Source of the DNA: Lepus europaeus
Lineage: Eukaryota; Chordata; Mammalia; Lagomorpha; Leporidae
Assembly (NCBI RefSeq): GCF_033115175.1
Contig: NC_084843.1
Span: 59,560,474 to 59,624,473, forward strand
DNA: 64,000 nt
Reading direction: 5' to 3'
Numbering within the stretch: the stretch's first letter is position 1; each line of letters starts with the position of its first letter. The position numbers and the translations under genes are program-made. Under the pieces are notes generated by a model. That model was not told the origin of the DNA and ran no database searches. It saw only the letters and a program-made list of their open reading frames with translations. Positions 20,410 to 30,900 of this stretch are shown one piece after another.

Positions 20410-22654
20410 TTTCTCATTCTGATGGTCCTCCCCCACCCCACCCCACTCCATCCTCTGGAAAACCCAGGTGTCAGGAGTCCTCCCAAGGAGTGACAGAGGA
20501 AGACCCCACTGAGATAGGAGACATCCTGAGTCCCACTCTCGGCTGGGTTCTACACCCAAAATGGTAGCATGGAGGCCCTGGGGTGGCCCTAGACCAAGAA
20601 GGATCCAAGCCTTTGTGACAGGACCAGCCTACATCAGGGAAGTTGGTGAGGCCTCCTGGGGATGGGTGGGGCTCTCTGGGAGCTGTGGGCTCCTCCAGCT
20701 GAGCTGGGCTTGCGTGAGCCACTTCTCGGCCCCAGACTCTGGCTCTGAGAGAAGGGACTCCAGTCAGCAGGCCTGGGTTTGAATCCCAGTTGTCCCCTGT
20801 CTCACCTTGACCTGGAGCTCCACCTTCTCCAATCCAAATTTTCCTCTGTATGCTTGAAATAAAAATAGAAGCTGCCTGAAAGTAAATGAGACAATCAGAG
20901 CAGGTGCTCAGCCTTATCACAGGCACCTGTGAGCTGCTTCCTGCTTCTTCTACATTTTTTCCCACCTCTGTTTTATTTTCTCTTTTCCCTCAGGTGTTGG
21001 GTGGTTCCGTCCCTTTCTGGGACTGGAACACAGAGCAGCTGATAAACCCGGTCCCAGGAATGTTAGGCTCAACCCCACACCCTCAGGAATGGGCTCTTAG
21101 GAATTCTTATCTCCAAGGTGGAAAAGAGACAAGGAGAGAAGCGCACACCCAGCACTAAAGCAGCGTCTTACAGGCTAGATGGTGAGAATGTGGCAGTACT
21201 GTTCCTGGTTACTGTTCATTAAGGGGAGTTAAATGCTAACTTGTGGACTGGTGTCCCATAGAAATGATAATCTCCACACTGACTGCTGTGTGCCTGGAAG
21301 GACACCCTCGCTCAAGGCTCTCTTGTCTGCAGGCCCGGGAAAGGACCGACTCTGCATCTCTCATATGACCTGCAGTGGTGTCGACACTGGCCAGTGAGGA
21401 CCACACTTGGAGTAGCAAGGGCCTGATCGCTCAGCTTTGTCTCCAGAAATGTGGAGAACTGGAAGGAGCTCACAGGGGAGGAGGCAATGCTGAACCCAAA
21501 GCCGTGACCTCACAGTGGTTGGACTCCTGCACAGTGGCAGGCTAATGGGAGGCATGGGGGCCTGGCCTCTCGCCTCAGAACTGCCACAGCCACAACGCTG
21601 AGGCGCGTGAGGGTCTGGGTGGGCCAACATGAGAAAGACTGCCAACTGCTTTCAGTCCTGCAGAGCAAACCCTCCTGGTGGGAAGCACAGTATTTAACAT
21701 GGGATGTGAACTTGACCTAGTAGGTAGTCCTATCAGAGAGCACTTCTCTCCAAAGCAGAGGTCCTCAAACCTCAGTGTGCCAGTCAGTAAACAGTATGCA
21801 CCCATTGTGCATACTGTGCATACATACAGTATGCACTCTGTGCGGGCAGAGGCTTCCATACTGGGTATGGCAGAGACCAAGACAGGTAAAAAAAATCCCT
21901 CCTTAGAGACATTTTATTCTGGCCAGAGTGGACAGACCACAAGCAGTAGACACGACAAGCAAGCAGAAGCATGTGTCAGATGATGAGCACCATGGGGACA
22001 AGGAAGAGGCAAGTGGGTCATGGGAGGCCGAGGTGCTGGGGAAGGAATGGAGCAGACGTCGCCAGGGTGTTCAGGGCGGCCTTGATTTGAGCAAAGACCT
22101 GAAGGGAGTCAGGGAGTTGGTTATGGGGTTGGGGGAAGAGCTGGAAGCCAGCGAGCCTGAGAGCTAACAGGGGCAGCCGACACCAGGCCCCGCAGAGCAC
22201 TGAGAGCGAGCCATTGCAGGACGTGCGCCAGGGCTACTGTGTGGAGGATTACAGGCTCCTGAGGTGCAGGGGCCTGGGTCCTAGCTAGAGCCTGGATTAC
22301 TGGGGCTCAGGTAGGCCTGGGAACCTGCACTGTGCCAAGCCCCCAGGTGACAGATTCTCCCGTGTATGGTGCAGGGCTGCAGCACTACCCTTGGCCCATC
22401 CTCGTTGTTTTCCATGGCCTGGCTGCTGTGGATTTGGAAGCATGAGCGCAGGTAGCACAGGCCCCAGCTGGCTCCCAGCTAAGGCTTCTTCATTCATTAG
22501 TCATGATTTGTCCTCGGAGGCCCGAAACAGAGCCTGCAAAGACTCCATAACGATGAAGACGGGATGAACGGCAAGCTGTCACTCTTCCATTCCCGCGGGA
22601 CTGGGTCTCCCATTCATCTCCCCTGTGCTGCAGGCATGTGCAGCTCGAAGCTCT
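20410..22654. other. Intergenic, no gene recognised
   Basis: Between NPFFR1 and LRRC20. No CSINE occurs in 2.2 kb, and no exon or promoter feature was recognised. A triple-arm hairpin sequence lies at 21791-21836. Confidence 0.5.
21791..21836. repeat. Three-arm inverted repeat, possible hairpin
   Basis: ACAGTATGCAC at 21791-21801, its exact reverse complement GTGCATACTGT at 21807-21817, and ACAGTATGCAC again at 21826-21836. The middle arm can pair perfectly over 11 bases with either neighbour (loops of 5 and 8). Confidence 0.9.
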
Positions 22655-22840
22655 GCATCACCCAGAGAGTGCTTGGGCCCCTGCACCCACGTAGGAGACC
22701 GAGACAGACCTCCAGGCTCCTGGTTTCTGCAGGGACTTGCCCTGGTCTTCAAACCAGTGGATGAAAGATCTCTCCCTCTCCTCTCTCTTTCGAATAAATA
22801 AATCTTTAAACACACACACATACACACACACCCCAAGGCA
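22655..22840 (+). mobile_element. CSINE, 5' truncated, with CA tail
   Basis: Starts inside the body (GTGCTTGGGCCCCTGCACCC) and ends TTCGAATAAATAAATC then an impure (CA)n run. Confidence 0.8.
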
Positions 22841-23937
22841 GAGTGGCAGAGGCCATTTTCTCGGGGTGAGTGCAACCCACTGGCCCTGAGAGCAGTCAGT
22901 TGCGGCCACACGCGAGCCTTGCTGGCTTTCCTTACCCAGCAGCCCCGAGTCCCGCTCTTCTCCCAGGGCCACCCTTCCTGGCCTTATCTCTCCCAGGGCT
23001 CTGCCAGGGCCTTCTGGGGTGGCTGCCAAGCCGCCTGGAACAGCTCCGGGCCCCAGGACTGACCGGCCTTCTCAGAAGGGACAGGTATATTTCACATGCA
23101 GAGCGGCTTCAAAGCAGAGCTCTGGGGTCCAGCACGGTGTCTTGGGGCGAGTCCCAGTGGCAACCGTCTCATGCCCTACACTGAACCTCATCATCCCGCC
23201 CTCCTGCAGCATAACCGAACTAGCCCAGGGCTCTCGTGCCCAGGAAGGACCAGTCACACAGAGCTTTCTTGGTCATTCGGCTTTTGGAAAGAATCACTTA
23301 AAGAACATCAAGCCATTCAACTCCCAAGAGCCTCAGAGAGGATTTACACCCAAGGCTCTTTGGACCCTGAGCCTCAAAGCCCCCTAGCTGAGTCTACTGA
23401 CCTGTGACGGTGTCGTGAGCCTTACCCCACGCTAAATAAGGCTTCACCCCCTGCACTGAAAGCCCCACCCAAAACCAGACCCCATCACCTCACTCCCCAC
23501 TCTGATAACTCGGAAAACCATCCGTGCAGAACACGCCCTCCTGCGGAAAGAGCAGGATCAGCTGTGCCGAGCCAGGGGGCGACCCGGGGCATTCACAGGG
23601 CCCTGTGTAGGTGGGAGTTGGGGAGAGCAGCAGCCACAGGCCAGGCTAGGCCCCAGGGCAGTCGCAGTGCCAGCCTGGCTGTCCTAGGAGGGCATAGGAG
23701 CTCCCGACAGGCCTGCGGGGACCCCTGCTGCAGCCCCCTCACTGGCCTCCTGGTGGGGGAGAAGGGGTGTGTCCGGAGCACAAAGCCAGCTAGGATTGTC
23801 CCAGGGGTTCAGGGAGGTGTAACTGTAACCTGTTTAAGACACTGAGCTCTCTCTGTGCCTTCTAATACAAATAATACTTTGGCTTAAAACTCAAGGCAAA
23901 CTCAAGTTGGCCTTTCAGGTATAAAAAAGCAAGACCT
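22841..23937. other. Intergenic, no gene recognised
   Basis: Unique-looking, moderately GC-rich sequence with short frames on both strands but no protein, RNA or repeat feature I can name. Confidence 0.4.
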
Positions 23938-24235
23938 GGAGACAGGTGTTTTAGTGTAGCAGCTCAGACCCGCTGGGAACACTTGCCTGGGTTTGAGTCC
24001 TGGTTACCCTTCCTCCCATTCTAGCTTCCTGCTAATGCACACCCTGAGAGGCAGCAGGGGATGGTTCAAGTACTGGCCACCCACATGGGAAACCCAGACC
24101 AAGCTCCTGACTCCTGGCTTTGGCTTGGTCCTGCCCTGGCTACTGGGGGCATTTGGAGAGTGAATTAGTGGATGGACACTGTCCCTTGCCTCTCAGGTCA
24201 ATGAAATAAACAACTGAAAATTTTAAAATAAAAGA
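23938..24235 (+). mobile_element. CSINE, old and diverged
   Basis: Body words TGAGTCCTGGTTACCC, CTTCCTGCTAATGCACACCC and GGAAACCCAGACCAAGC, with a degraded tail CAATGAAATAAACAACTG. Confidence 0.75.
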
Positions 24236-24267
24236 GCACCTGACTTTAACCTTGAACCCAAAACAGC

Positions 24268-24425
24268 GACTCTAACTGTAGTGTACATCAGAACCATCTA
24301 GAGGGCTTGTGAAGGCAGTGTCTTCTGATTCTGCAGTAGGGGTTGGGTCTGGACATCTGCACCTGCCTAGCTCCCCTGTGGTCCCTGTGCTGCTGGCCCA
24401 AAGACTTCTCTTTGAGAACCGTGGA
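24268..24425 (+). repeat. MER5A-like hAT fragment
   Basis: CTAACTGTAGTGTACATCAG, ACCATCTAGAGGGCTTGTG and TTCTCTTTGAGAACCGTGG fit the MER5A pattern, including the terminal GAGAACC. Confidence 0.5.
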
Positions 24426-24627
24426 CCCAGAGGACTGAATTATGAGGGTGGTGATTTCTGGCACAGGGAAGGGAGAAATGTGCGGACACTGGGCCTCTTC
24501 ATCCCCTCCCACGTGCACACTCCCCTGGGCTGATGTTTGGCTATTCTGGGCATGCATCAACCTGCTTGGTTGCTCCTGCATTCACGGTGAATACGAGTGG
24601 CACCCCAATGTCACTTAACATACTTTT

Positions 24628-24935
24628 AGGGGCAGGGGTGGTGGTGCTGGGGTTAAGCTGCTGCTTGGGATACCTGTATCCCATATCAGAGGGCCTGGTG
24701 AGTCCTTGTTACTCAGCTTCCAATCCAGCTTCCTGCTAGTGCGATCCTAGCAAGCAGCAGGTGATGGCTCCCCTGGCTGAGTCCCTGTCACCCACATGGG
24801 AGACCTGGATGGAGTTCCAGGTTCCTGGCTTCAGCCTAGTCTAGCTCTGGCATTGTGGGTATTTGGGAAATGATCAATGGATGGAATCTCTCTCTCTTTT
24901 CCAAATACACTTTAACACAAATAATTTTTAAACAA
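24628..24935 (+). mobile_element. CSINE, diverged
   Basis: Head AGGGGCAGGGGTGGTGGTGC, body TACCTGTATCCCATATCAG, tail CTTTTCCAAATACAC. Confidence 0.8.
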
Positions 24936-24944
24936 AATATATTT

Positions 24945-25480
24945 TAAATTTTTAATTAACACATAATATACTTCAAAAATTCATGGAAAGTGGAATTAAA
25001 AGGGAATTTTTTAAAGATTTTTAAAATTTCTTTGAGAGGTAAAGCTACAGAGAGGCAGAGGCAGAGGCTTCCATTCACTGGTTCACTTCCCAAATGGCTG
25101 CCACAGTGGGAGCTGAGCTGATCCAAAGCCAGGAACCAGGAGCCAGAAGCTTCTTCCAGGTCTCCCACATGGGTGCAGGGGCCCGAGGACCGGGCCATCT
25201 TTCACTGCTTTCCCAGGCCACAGCAGAGAACTGGATAGGAAGTGGAGCAGCATGGACATGAACCGGCGCCCATATGGGATGCCAGCGCTCCAGGCAGAGG
25301 CTTAGTTCAGCCCCTAGGACTTTCTTGTGGTGCAAAAAATTGTGAAACCCACGCCTAAGAGAGGTCATCTAAAAGTTCATGGAAATGGGTATTATGAATA
25401 CAACCAGGCATGGATTTCACCAAAAGAAACTTCTCTTTGAATCCTCTTTCCCACAGAATTTTTAGAGTGTCCTTGTACAT
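24945..25480. repeat. MITE-like element pair interrupted by a SINE
   Basis: Two copies of a short A/T-rich family lie head to head. One reads TTCAAAAATTCATGGAAAG and continues after the SINE as GGTGCAAAAAATTGTG and AAACCCACGC. The other, in the opposite sense, begins TAAAAGTTCATGGAAATGGG with TATTATGAA (25370-25480). A third copy is at 59.6-60.1 kb. The ends are complementary, as in a non-autonomous DNA transposon; I cannot name the family with certainty. Confidence 0.55.
25003..25317 (-). mobile_element. CSINE inside the MITE-like element
   Basis: Tail TTTTTTAAAGATTTTTAAAAT, body GCTGAGCTGATCCAAAGCC, head GGCTTAGTTCAGCCCC. It splits the surrounding A/T-rich repeat. Confidence 0.88.
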
Positions 25481-25704
25481 ACTGATGGCACCGTGTGACA
25501 TCTCACTACATGAATATGATGGACATGATCAGAGCACACCCCCTACCTGTGACATCGAGAACTGCTCTGCCCAAATCACCTTCCCTCACGCTTTCATCAA
25601 GAGGAGTGCCCCTCTGCACAGGGGGCTGCTGCGGTACCCAGGCCACAGAGGTCTGTGCAGTGAGAATTAACCCAACACCAAGCAGGCAGGTGAAACCAAC
25701 GGTC

Positions 25705-25710
25705 TTTATT
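25705..25710 (-). terminator. Polyadenylation signal AATAAA for LRRC20
   Basis: The minus strand reads CTGCAATAAAGACC here. Just downstream (about 25672-25700 on the minus strand) is a GU-rich run (TTGGTTTC and TTGGTGTTGGGTT), the usual downstream element for cleavage. Cleavage would be expected near 25685-25695. Confidence 0.75.
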
Positions 25711-26149
25711 GCAGAGGGAAGCTAAAGGACTCACTCACACCGTGAGCTCTGATTCAGGGGCTCCTCGGCCCAAGCTCCCCCGCAAGGCAAGGGTGAACTC
25801 TCCAAGCAGAGGAGAAAGCAACTCTCAGAGGCAGCCCTGGGAGGCTAAGGGCCTGAGGTGAGCACCTGGGGAGCAGGCAGCTTGGCATGCAGGAGACGGC
25901 CGGAAAGGCAGGTGCAGACGGCAGGGAAAGCTCCCCCTCACCTCCCGGTGACGGCGCTCACTCCCTTCCCTGGGAATGCCATCAGATCTAAGGCCAAGCG
26001 TCTCCCAGGGCTGGGTTAGGGAGAGGCTGACACAGACTCAGTCAGATCCCTGGAGGAGTCAGGGACAGAACTGAGAGCCTTCTCCTGCCACTCGGAGGAT
26101 ATCCCCAAGGTGCCTCCTGGGCCCTCGCTTCCCAAACTATAAAGTGCTT

Positions 26150-26285
26150 GTAGGAGTCATCTGGGGACCTTGGTAAAATGCAGATTCAGAGTCAGGAGGG
26201 CTGGGGTGGGGCCCGAGACCCTGCATTCCCAACAAGCCCCCAGGTGACACAGATGCTGCAGCTGGTGACAGGCTACACTTGGAGC
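26150..26285 (+). repeat. MER5A-like fragment in the LRRC20 3' UTR
   Basis: AGGAGTCATCTGGGGACC, AAAATGCAGATTCAGAGTC, CAACAAGCCCCCAGGTGAC match the MER5A pattern. It is read in the antisense direction of the LRRC20 transcript. Confidence 0.5.
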
Positions 26286-27787
26286 TGCAAGGCTCTGGCC
26301 ATGCACTGCCTTGGTGCACACTAGGAAAGTGCCACTCCTCCCAGCAAGGAGGACACAGGATGTCCCCCAACATCCCTGGCCAGAATGGGCAGCCCTGGAG
26401 ATCTTGCCTTGACTGCCGCACCCTGAAAACCCTCTCCCCAGAGTCTGGCCACCCAGGCCCCGGGATACGAGAAGAGGGAACAGGCTCTCTGCTGCAGCGC
26501 CAAGAGACAGGAGCCCCAGGAGGGAAGGAGCCTGGGCGTGCTCTGAGAGGAGGTCTGAGCGCTGAACAGCTTAACTCAGGAGCAGTGAAGAGGTCCCACA
26601 GGACGCAGGGTTTGGGTGGCCTGGATTTGTCCCAAGTCCCAGGGCCTGAGAAGCTCACACAGAGGTGCCAGCTGGTGGGGCCTGGGGCAGCTGGCCCCAG
26701 TAATGAGAAGGTGGGAGGTAGATAGCTAAGAGATCAAGAAATCAAGGGTGCTGCAGAGCACGGGTGCTTCCCGAAAGCAGCAGTGCCAGGTCCCCTCCTG
26801 GCGGGACCAGCCATCCCTGCTAGCCTCCCAGTTTCAGCCCCACATCCCAGGAAACTCCTGGTCCCTGGTAAGCTGGGCTGGCTGGCCACTCCACTGCCTG
26901 GCCACGTCCCAGGCCTTGAAAGGACTAGGTAGGTCACCAGGGCTCTGGGAGTGGCCCACAGAGTCTTCTGCCTGCACATGGCTGTGACCAGATAACCAGG
27001 CTGCTGCCAGAGGGACCACGGTCACAGGTGCAGTGACTCACAGACACAGCAAACCGCCGTCTTCTCTCTGGGCCGCCTCTCCTGCGGCTCAGCTGTGAGG
27101 ACTGGGTACCCATGCCGGCACACACCTGGTCACACTCCAGGGAGGAGTGGAACCCGCAGAGCTTCCTACCCCACGGATTTCTTAATCAGGAGGAAGGACA
27201 GAGCTGCCCTGCCATGCTCCACAGTGTCCCAGCAGGACATGGCGGGCTCCTCTGTAACTGTTCTTGCGTTCAGGCTCCCGCAGGTCCAGGGAACCCTGGG
27301 CTAGGATGGGCACTGTTCTCGGGAAGGAATATATAGATGGGGACTGTCTTCTACTCTCCCAGGGGGCACCTGGCTCTCAGCACTAGGAAGGAGGCCTCAA
27401 ACCCACAGGGCCCAGGAAGTGCTCAGCGACACTCATCTGTGAGCTCCGAGATGCAGGCAGCATGGAGGTGACCGCACCACAGCCTGCCCAAGAGACCTCC
27501 AAGCAGGCGACAGCTCCACCCCAACACCCATTTCCCCAGCAGCAAGGCTCAGGGGGACAGCGGGGTGCCCAAGTTTGCACAGCAGCCGTGAGGGCCCAAC
27601 CAACTGCAGCCCTCTCGTTGATCCCGCTTGCGGCACTCCAGGGCCCACTACTGCCCTAAGCTACCCTGGGCCCGCGGCACCCTCCCAGCACGCAGAATCG
27701 GCCTCCTTGGGCCTGCGGGAAGCCCTCCCCACAGTGGGGCAGGCCAGAGGCCGCTGTCCCTTGCCGGGCGGGCACAAGGAGAGTGGC

Positions 27788-27942
27788 CTAGGGCGGGGGA
27801 GCCCGGGCGCCCTCCGGGGACATGAGCAGGTCGAACTTGATGAGCGGCGGGGCGATGACGCGCACCTCCGCGCTGAGCGGGTTGAAGCGCAGGTTGACGC
27901 AGCGCAAGGCCGGCATGGCCGCTAGCTTCTGCACCGGCACAT
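27788..27942 (-). CDS. LRRC20: LRRC20 last coding exon with stop
   Basis: This exon encodes the C-terminal 51 residues of leucine-rich repeat-containing protein 20, beginning with an Asp codon split across the junction (G from the previous exon plus AT here). It starts after a CCCCCACAG acceptor (AG at 27944-27943) and reads VPVQKLAAMPALRCVNLRFN, then a conserved tail (EVRVIAPPLIKFD) ending SPEGARAPPP and TAG at 27790-27788. Visible features are the last leucine-rich repeat (LAAMPALRCVNLRFNPL) and a short Pro-rich end. It differs from the human sequence I remember at only a few residues (for example Q for E after VPV, and final PPP for PLP). LRRC20 is a small intracellular-type LRR protein with no signal peptide in the known family; its molecular role is poorly defined. 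A longer overlapping frame on the same strand is a different frame and not the product. Confidence 0.95.
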
Positions 27943-30900
27943 CTGTGGGGGAGAGAAGGACAGGTCAGACGGGCGGGGCTGCGCAGGCGCAGGCGGGAAG
28001 CCGGACCCAGCGTACGGAAACCCAGATTCCAGCTGTCATCCACTCCGCTTGTGTAAAGATACAGGGGCACCTCCCCAAACTCAGCACAGACGCCCCACTC
28101 CAACAAATGTAAAGTAAGCAACAATGCAACCAGGGCAAGCTCCTGAAAGGAGCAGGCAGTGCAGCCCCGGTCCGTGCCGGGCAGGTGTGAGCAGGGGCCG
28201 CCTCCTGACCTCCACCATGCCCCTGTGCCCGGAGTCCTGCCAGGGCTAAGTGCCTGGCGTTGCGCCGGTCTGGGGGTTTCCCACGGTGAGACTAGCATCG
28301 TGCACATTGAGCATCACAGGCACACAACATCTACCTTCAATGTAATTCTGATCACGCAGCCAGTGTGCTGCTTGATTTCTCCACTGCATAATTATTACCG
28401 CTGCTTCCAACTAACAGAAGTCCATGGGGATATCCAAAAAGCACACAAACACCCAGCTCCTCGCCCCCCCTCTGCACCCACTGGCCCTAGGCCTGGCGTC
28501 CACCGATGGTGCCCCCCTAGCCTGGTCTTCCTCAGGCCACCAGCAGGCCCTCAGCCCCTACTGTGAACCGGAGTCTTCTCCCCGCTCCCAGGCACCTGTT
28601 TACTATCAACGCAGACTCCCCACTTGCTAAAGACTCACAGCTCATGGCTGTGTTTCTCTTGGTCCTCAAGCTGCCCCCGACGTGGCCATCACCAATCTGC
28701 TCCTGTCTTCCGACTGCCCCCGGGGTTCTGGTGCACTTCCCAGCAGTGCATTCTGGGGTGTGCTTCCTCACCTACTGGCAGGTCGCATCCTGAGCCTTCC
28801 TGCCCCGGCCCTGGAATCAGCCGTTTTTCCAAGAAGCGTCGGCTCCTCTCAGTGCAGAGGGCACAGTCCCCGCACAAGGCCCTGTGCACGGCCACTCCAT
28901 TGCCCGACTGTGGCCTCACACCCTCTGCCTGTACCCCCATCCCCACCCTGCCAGCGTGGGTGTGCACACACCACCTCTCCCTGTGCTCCAGAATGGCTGT
29001 GCCCCCACCCCACCCCATCAAGGGCTTTCCACAGAGCCTGCCTGGCCCTGCCGGGCCCCACCCCCAGGCAGACAGACCCCCGGCCTTCACTGAGGCTTCC
29101 CAGGCTCTTCCCTTCCCATGCCTGGAGCCCTGGGGAGGGCTCCTCTCCTCTGGGCTTGATAACTGGGATGCGGGAACTCCCCAGCTCCCCCAGGGAGAGG
29201 GGGAAGGGCGGCCATCAGCTCAGGACAATGCCTCATGGGTACAGTGCTTCCTGGTTAATCCTCCCCTAGCCAAGGGGGCCGAGCAGCAGCTCAGCCAAGC
29301 CCCATCTCAAGGGCACACAGCTCTTCAGAAGCAGGGCCAGGGCCCAGGTCTGCTGCCTCCTGGTTCCCAGCATGCCCCACAATGCCCAGAGGTGGGCATG
29401 GGAGGAGAGGGGGCACCTGAAGGGCTTTAAATCTGCCTCTTCTCTCCAGGCCTGTCGGCCCACAAGATTCCTGGCAAAGTGGGAATTTGTAGGAGTCTGG
29501 GTCAATTTTATTGATGACAGTGGTTTTCTAGATAATGTGGGTTGAGTGCCTGCTGACTGAAAGCCTCGCTGAGTGCTATTATTATCTCCGTCTTCTAGGT
29601 GAGGACTGAAGGAGTGCAGAGAACCTAAGTAACTTGTCCTAGGACACACAGCCAGGAAGTGCTGCAGCCAAGCTGGCTGACTCCCAACTTGACCTTTCAG
29701 GCCACCTCCTACACAGCCCTCCAGTCTGGAATATCCACCCCTACCCTCCCATTCCAGGCTTGGAGAACCCACCAAGAGATCCCTAGTTAAGGGAGACAGA
29801 AAATGATCTTCCTGCAGGGCTTCCTGGGACCTAACAGGGGTGTCTGCCTTGCCCTGATCATGAGACTCATAGCCTCCTGGGCCACCCAGCCAGGAGCAGA
29901 CACCCCTCCTCCATCCCCCCCACCCCGCCAACAGCCCAGAGACACCACCTGCAAAGGAAGCCGGTGGGGGGGCAGGCACAGGGTAGGAGTCACAGGCTCT
30001 CCAGGCCCGGTAAGGTCCCCATAACAAGCACTTTCTTCCTGGAGATGGTCTCATTGCTTCCAGAACCTTCCATGCCTCCTTATTCTGCTCTGGGTCACAG
30101 GGCCGAATAAACAGCACTTCTAAGGCCCACAGCCCAGCCATTACCATCACCTTCTTTAGGCAAATGCACCCAGATTCTTCACTTCCGTGTAATAATCTTC
30201 TGGAACAATGGGGTGGGCAACGGAGTGATGGTGGGCAATGAGGTGATGGTTTAGCTGTGGGAGCTTTGGAATCAGAAAGCAAAGGCTGGCTTTTCTAGCA
30301 GCAGACTGTGTGGCCCTGGGCGGGGTCTCTGAGCCTCCAGCTTTCTCACATGTAGGAGGAGTCCTACTGTCAACATTGCAAGGAGGGCACAAGGACCAAC
30401 CAGACACCTGCACACAGAATGCAGCTCGATGCCCCAGAACACACATCCAGCAGATGTCAGTCCTGGCTCCCCACTGCTAGTCTGGAGCCCGCATCAGTCG
30501 AGTCCCACCCCGGGTCTGTGAGGACAAGCCCCTGGAACTGGGGCAGCTTCGCGTCAGCCTGAGCTCACGGCCGACATGGCCTGGTGGTCAGATCACGTGG
30601 AACCACAGCAGCTGCAACTCCCAGAGCCCCTCACCCCCACTCACAGAAGATCAGAAGCCCCAGGTTTGGCCTCTCCAGAAAGAGGTTCACGTTCACGGGC
30701 TGCTGGCCAGAGGCTGGCTAGGTCATGGCAGACAGACAGGAGGGCAGGAGCCCGAGGGCTCTGCAAGTTGAGGAACCTGAGACACAGCAGGAGGCACCGT
30801 TCCCCTGGGTCCCCCAGCACTAGGTGGCGGCACTGGTGCTGAGCTGCAGAGAGAGGAGCAAGGCCGACAGGCAGCCAGATCCCGCACAGGAGCCTCTCAC

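Larger units (their letters stand above)
25690..27787 (-). other. LRRC20: LRRC20 3' UTR
   Basis: About 2.1 kb lies between the LRRC20 stop and the first good polyadenylation signal on the minus strand. It contains no CSINE, unlike the DNA on its left, which fits transcribed and partly constrained sequence. It does contain an old MER5A-like fragment near 26150-26285. The exact 3' end is inferred from the signal and the GU-rich stretch beyond it; alternative ends cannot be excluded. Confidence 0.7.

Noticed and set aside
27648..28307. 219-codon minus-strand frame across the LRRC20 last exon
   Set aside because: It is in a different frame from LRRC20 and passes through the splice acceptor and 3' UTR.
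28624..29430. 268-codon plus-strand frame in the LRRC20 intron
   Set aside because: Pro/Ser-rich translation of C-rich intron DNA with no protein-family features.
29266..30282. 338-codon minus-strand frame in the LRRC20 intron
   Set aside because: No recognisable domain; it spans a MIR and low-complexity G-rich stretches, and no splice or promoter signal supports it.
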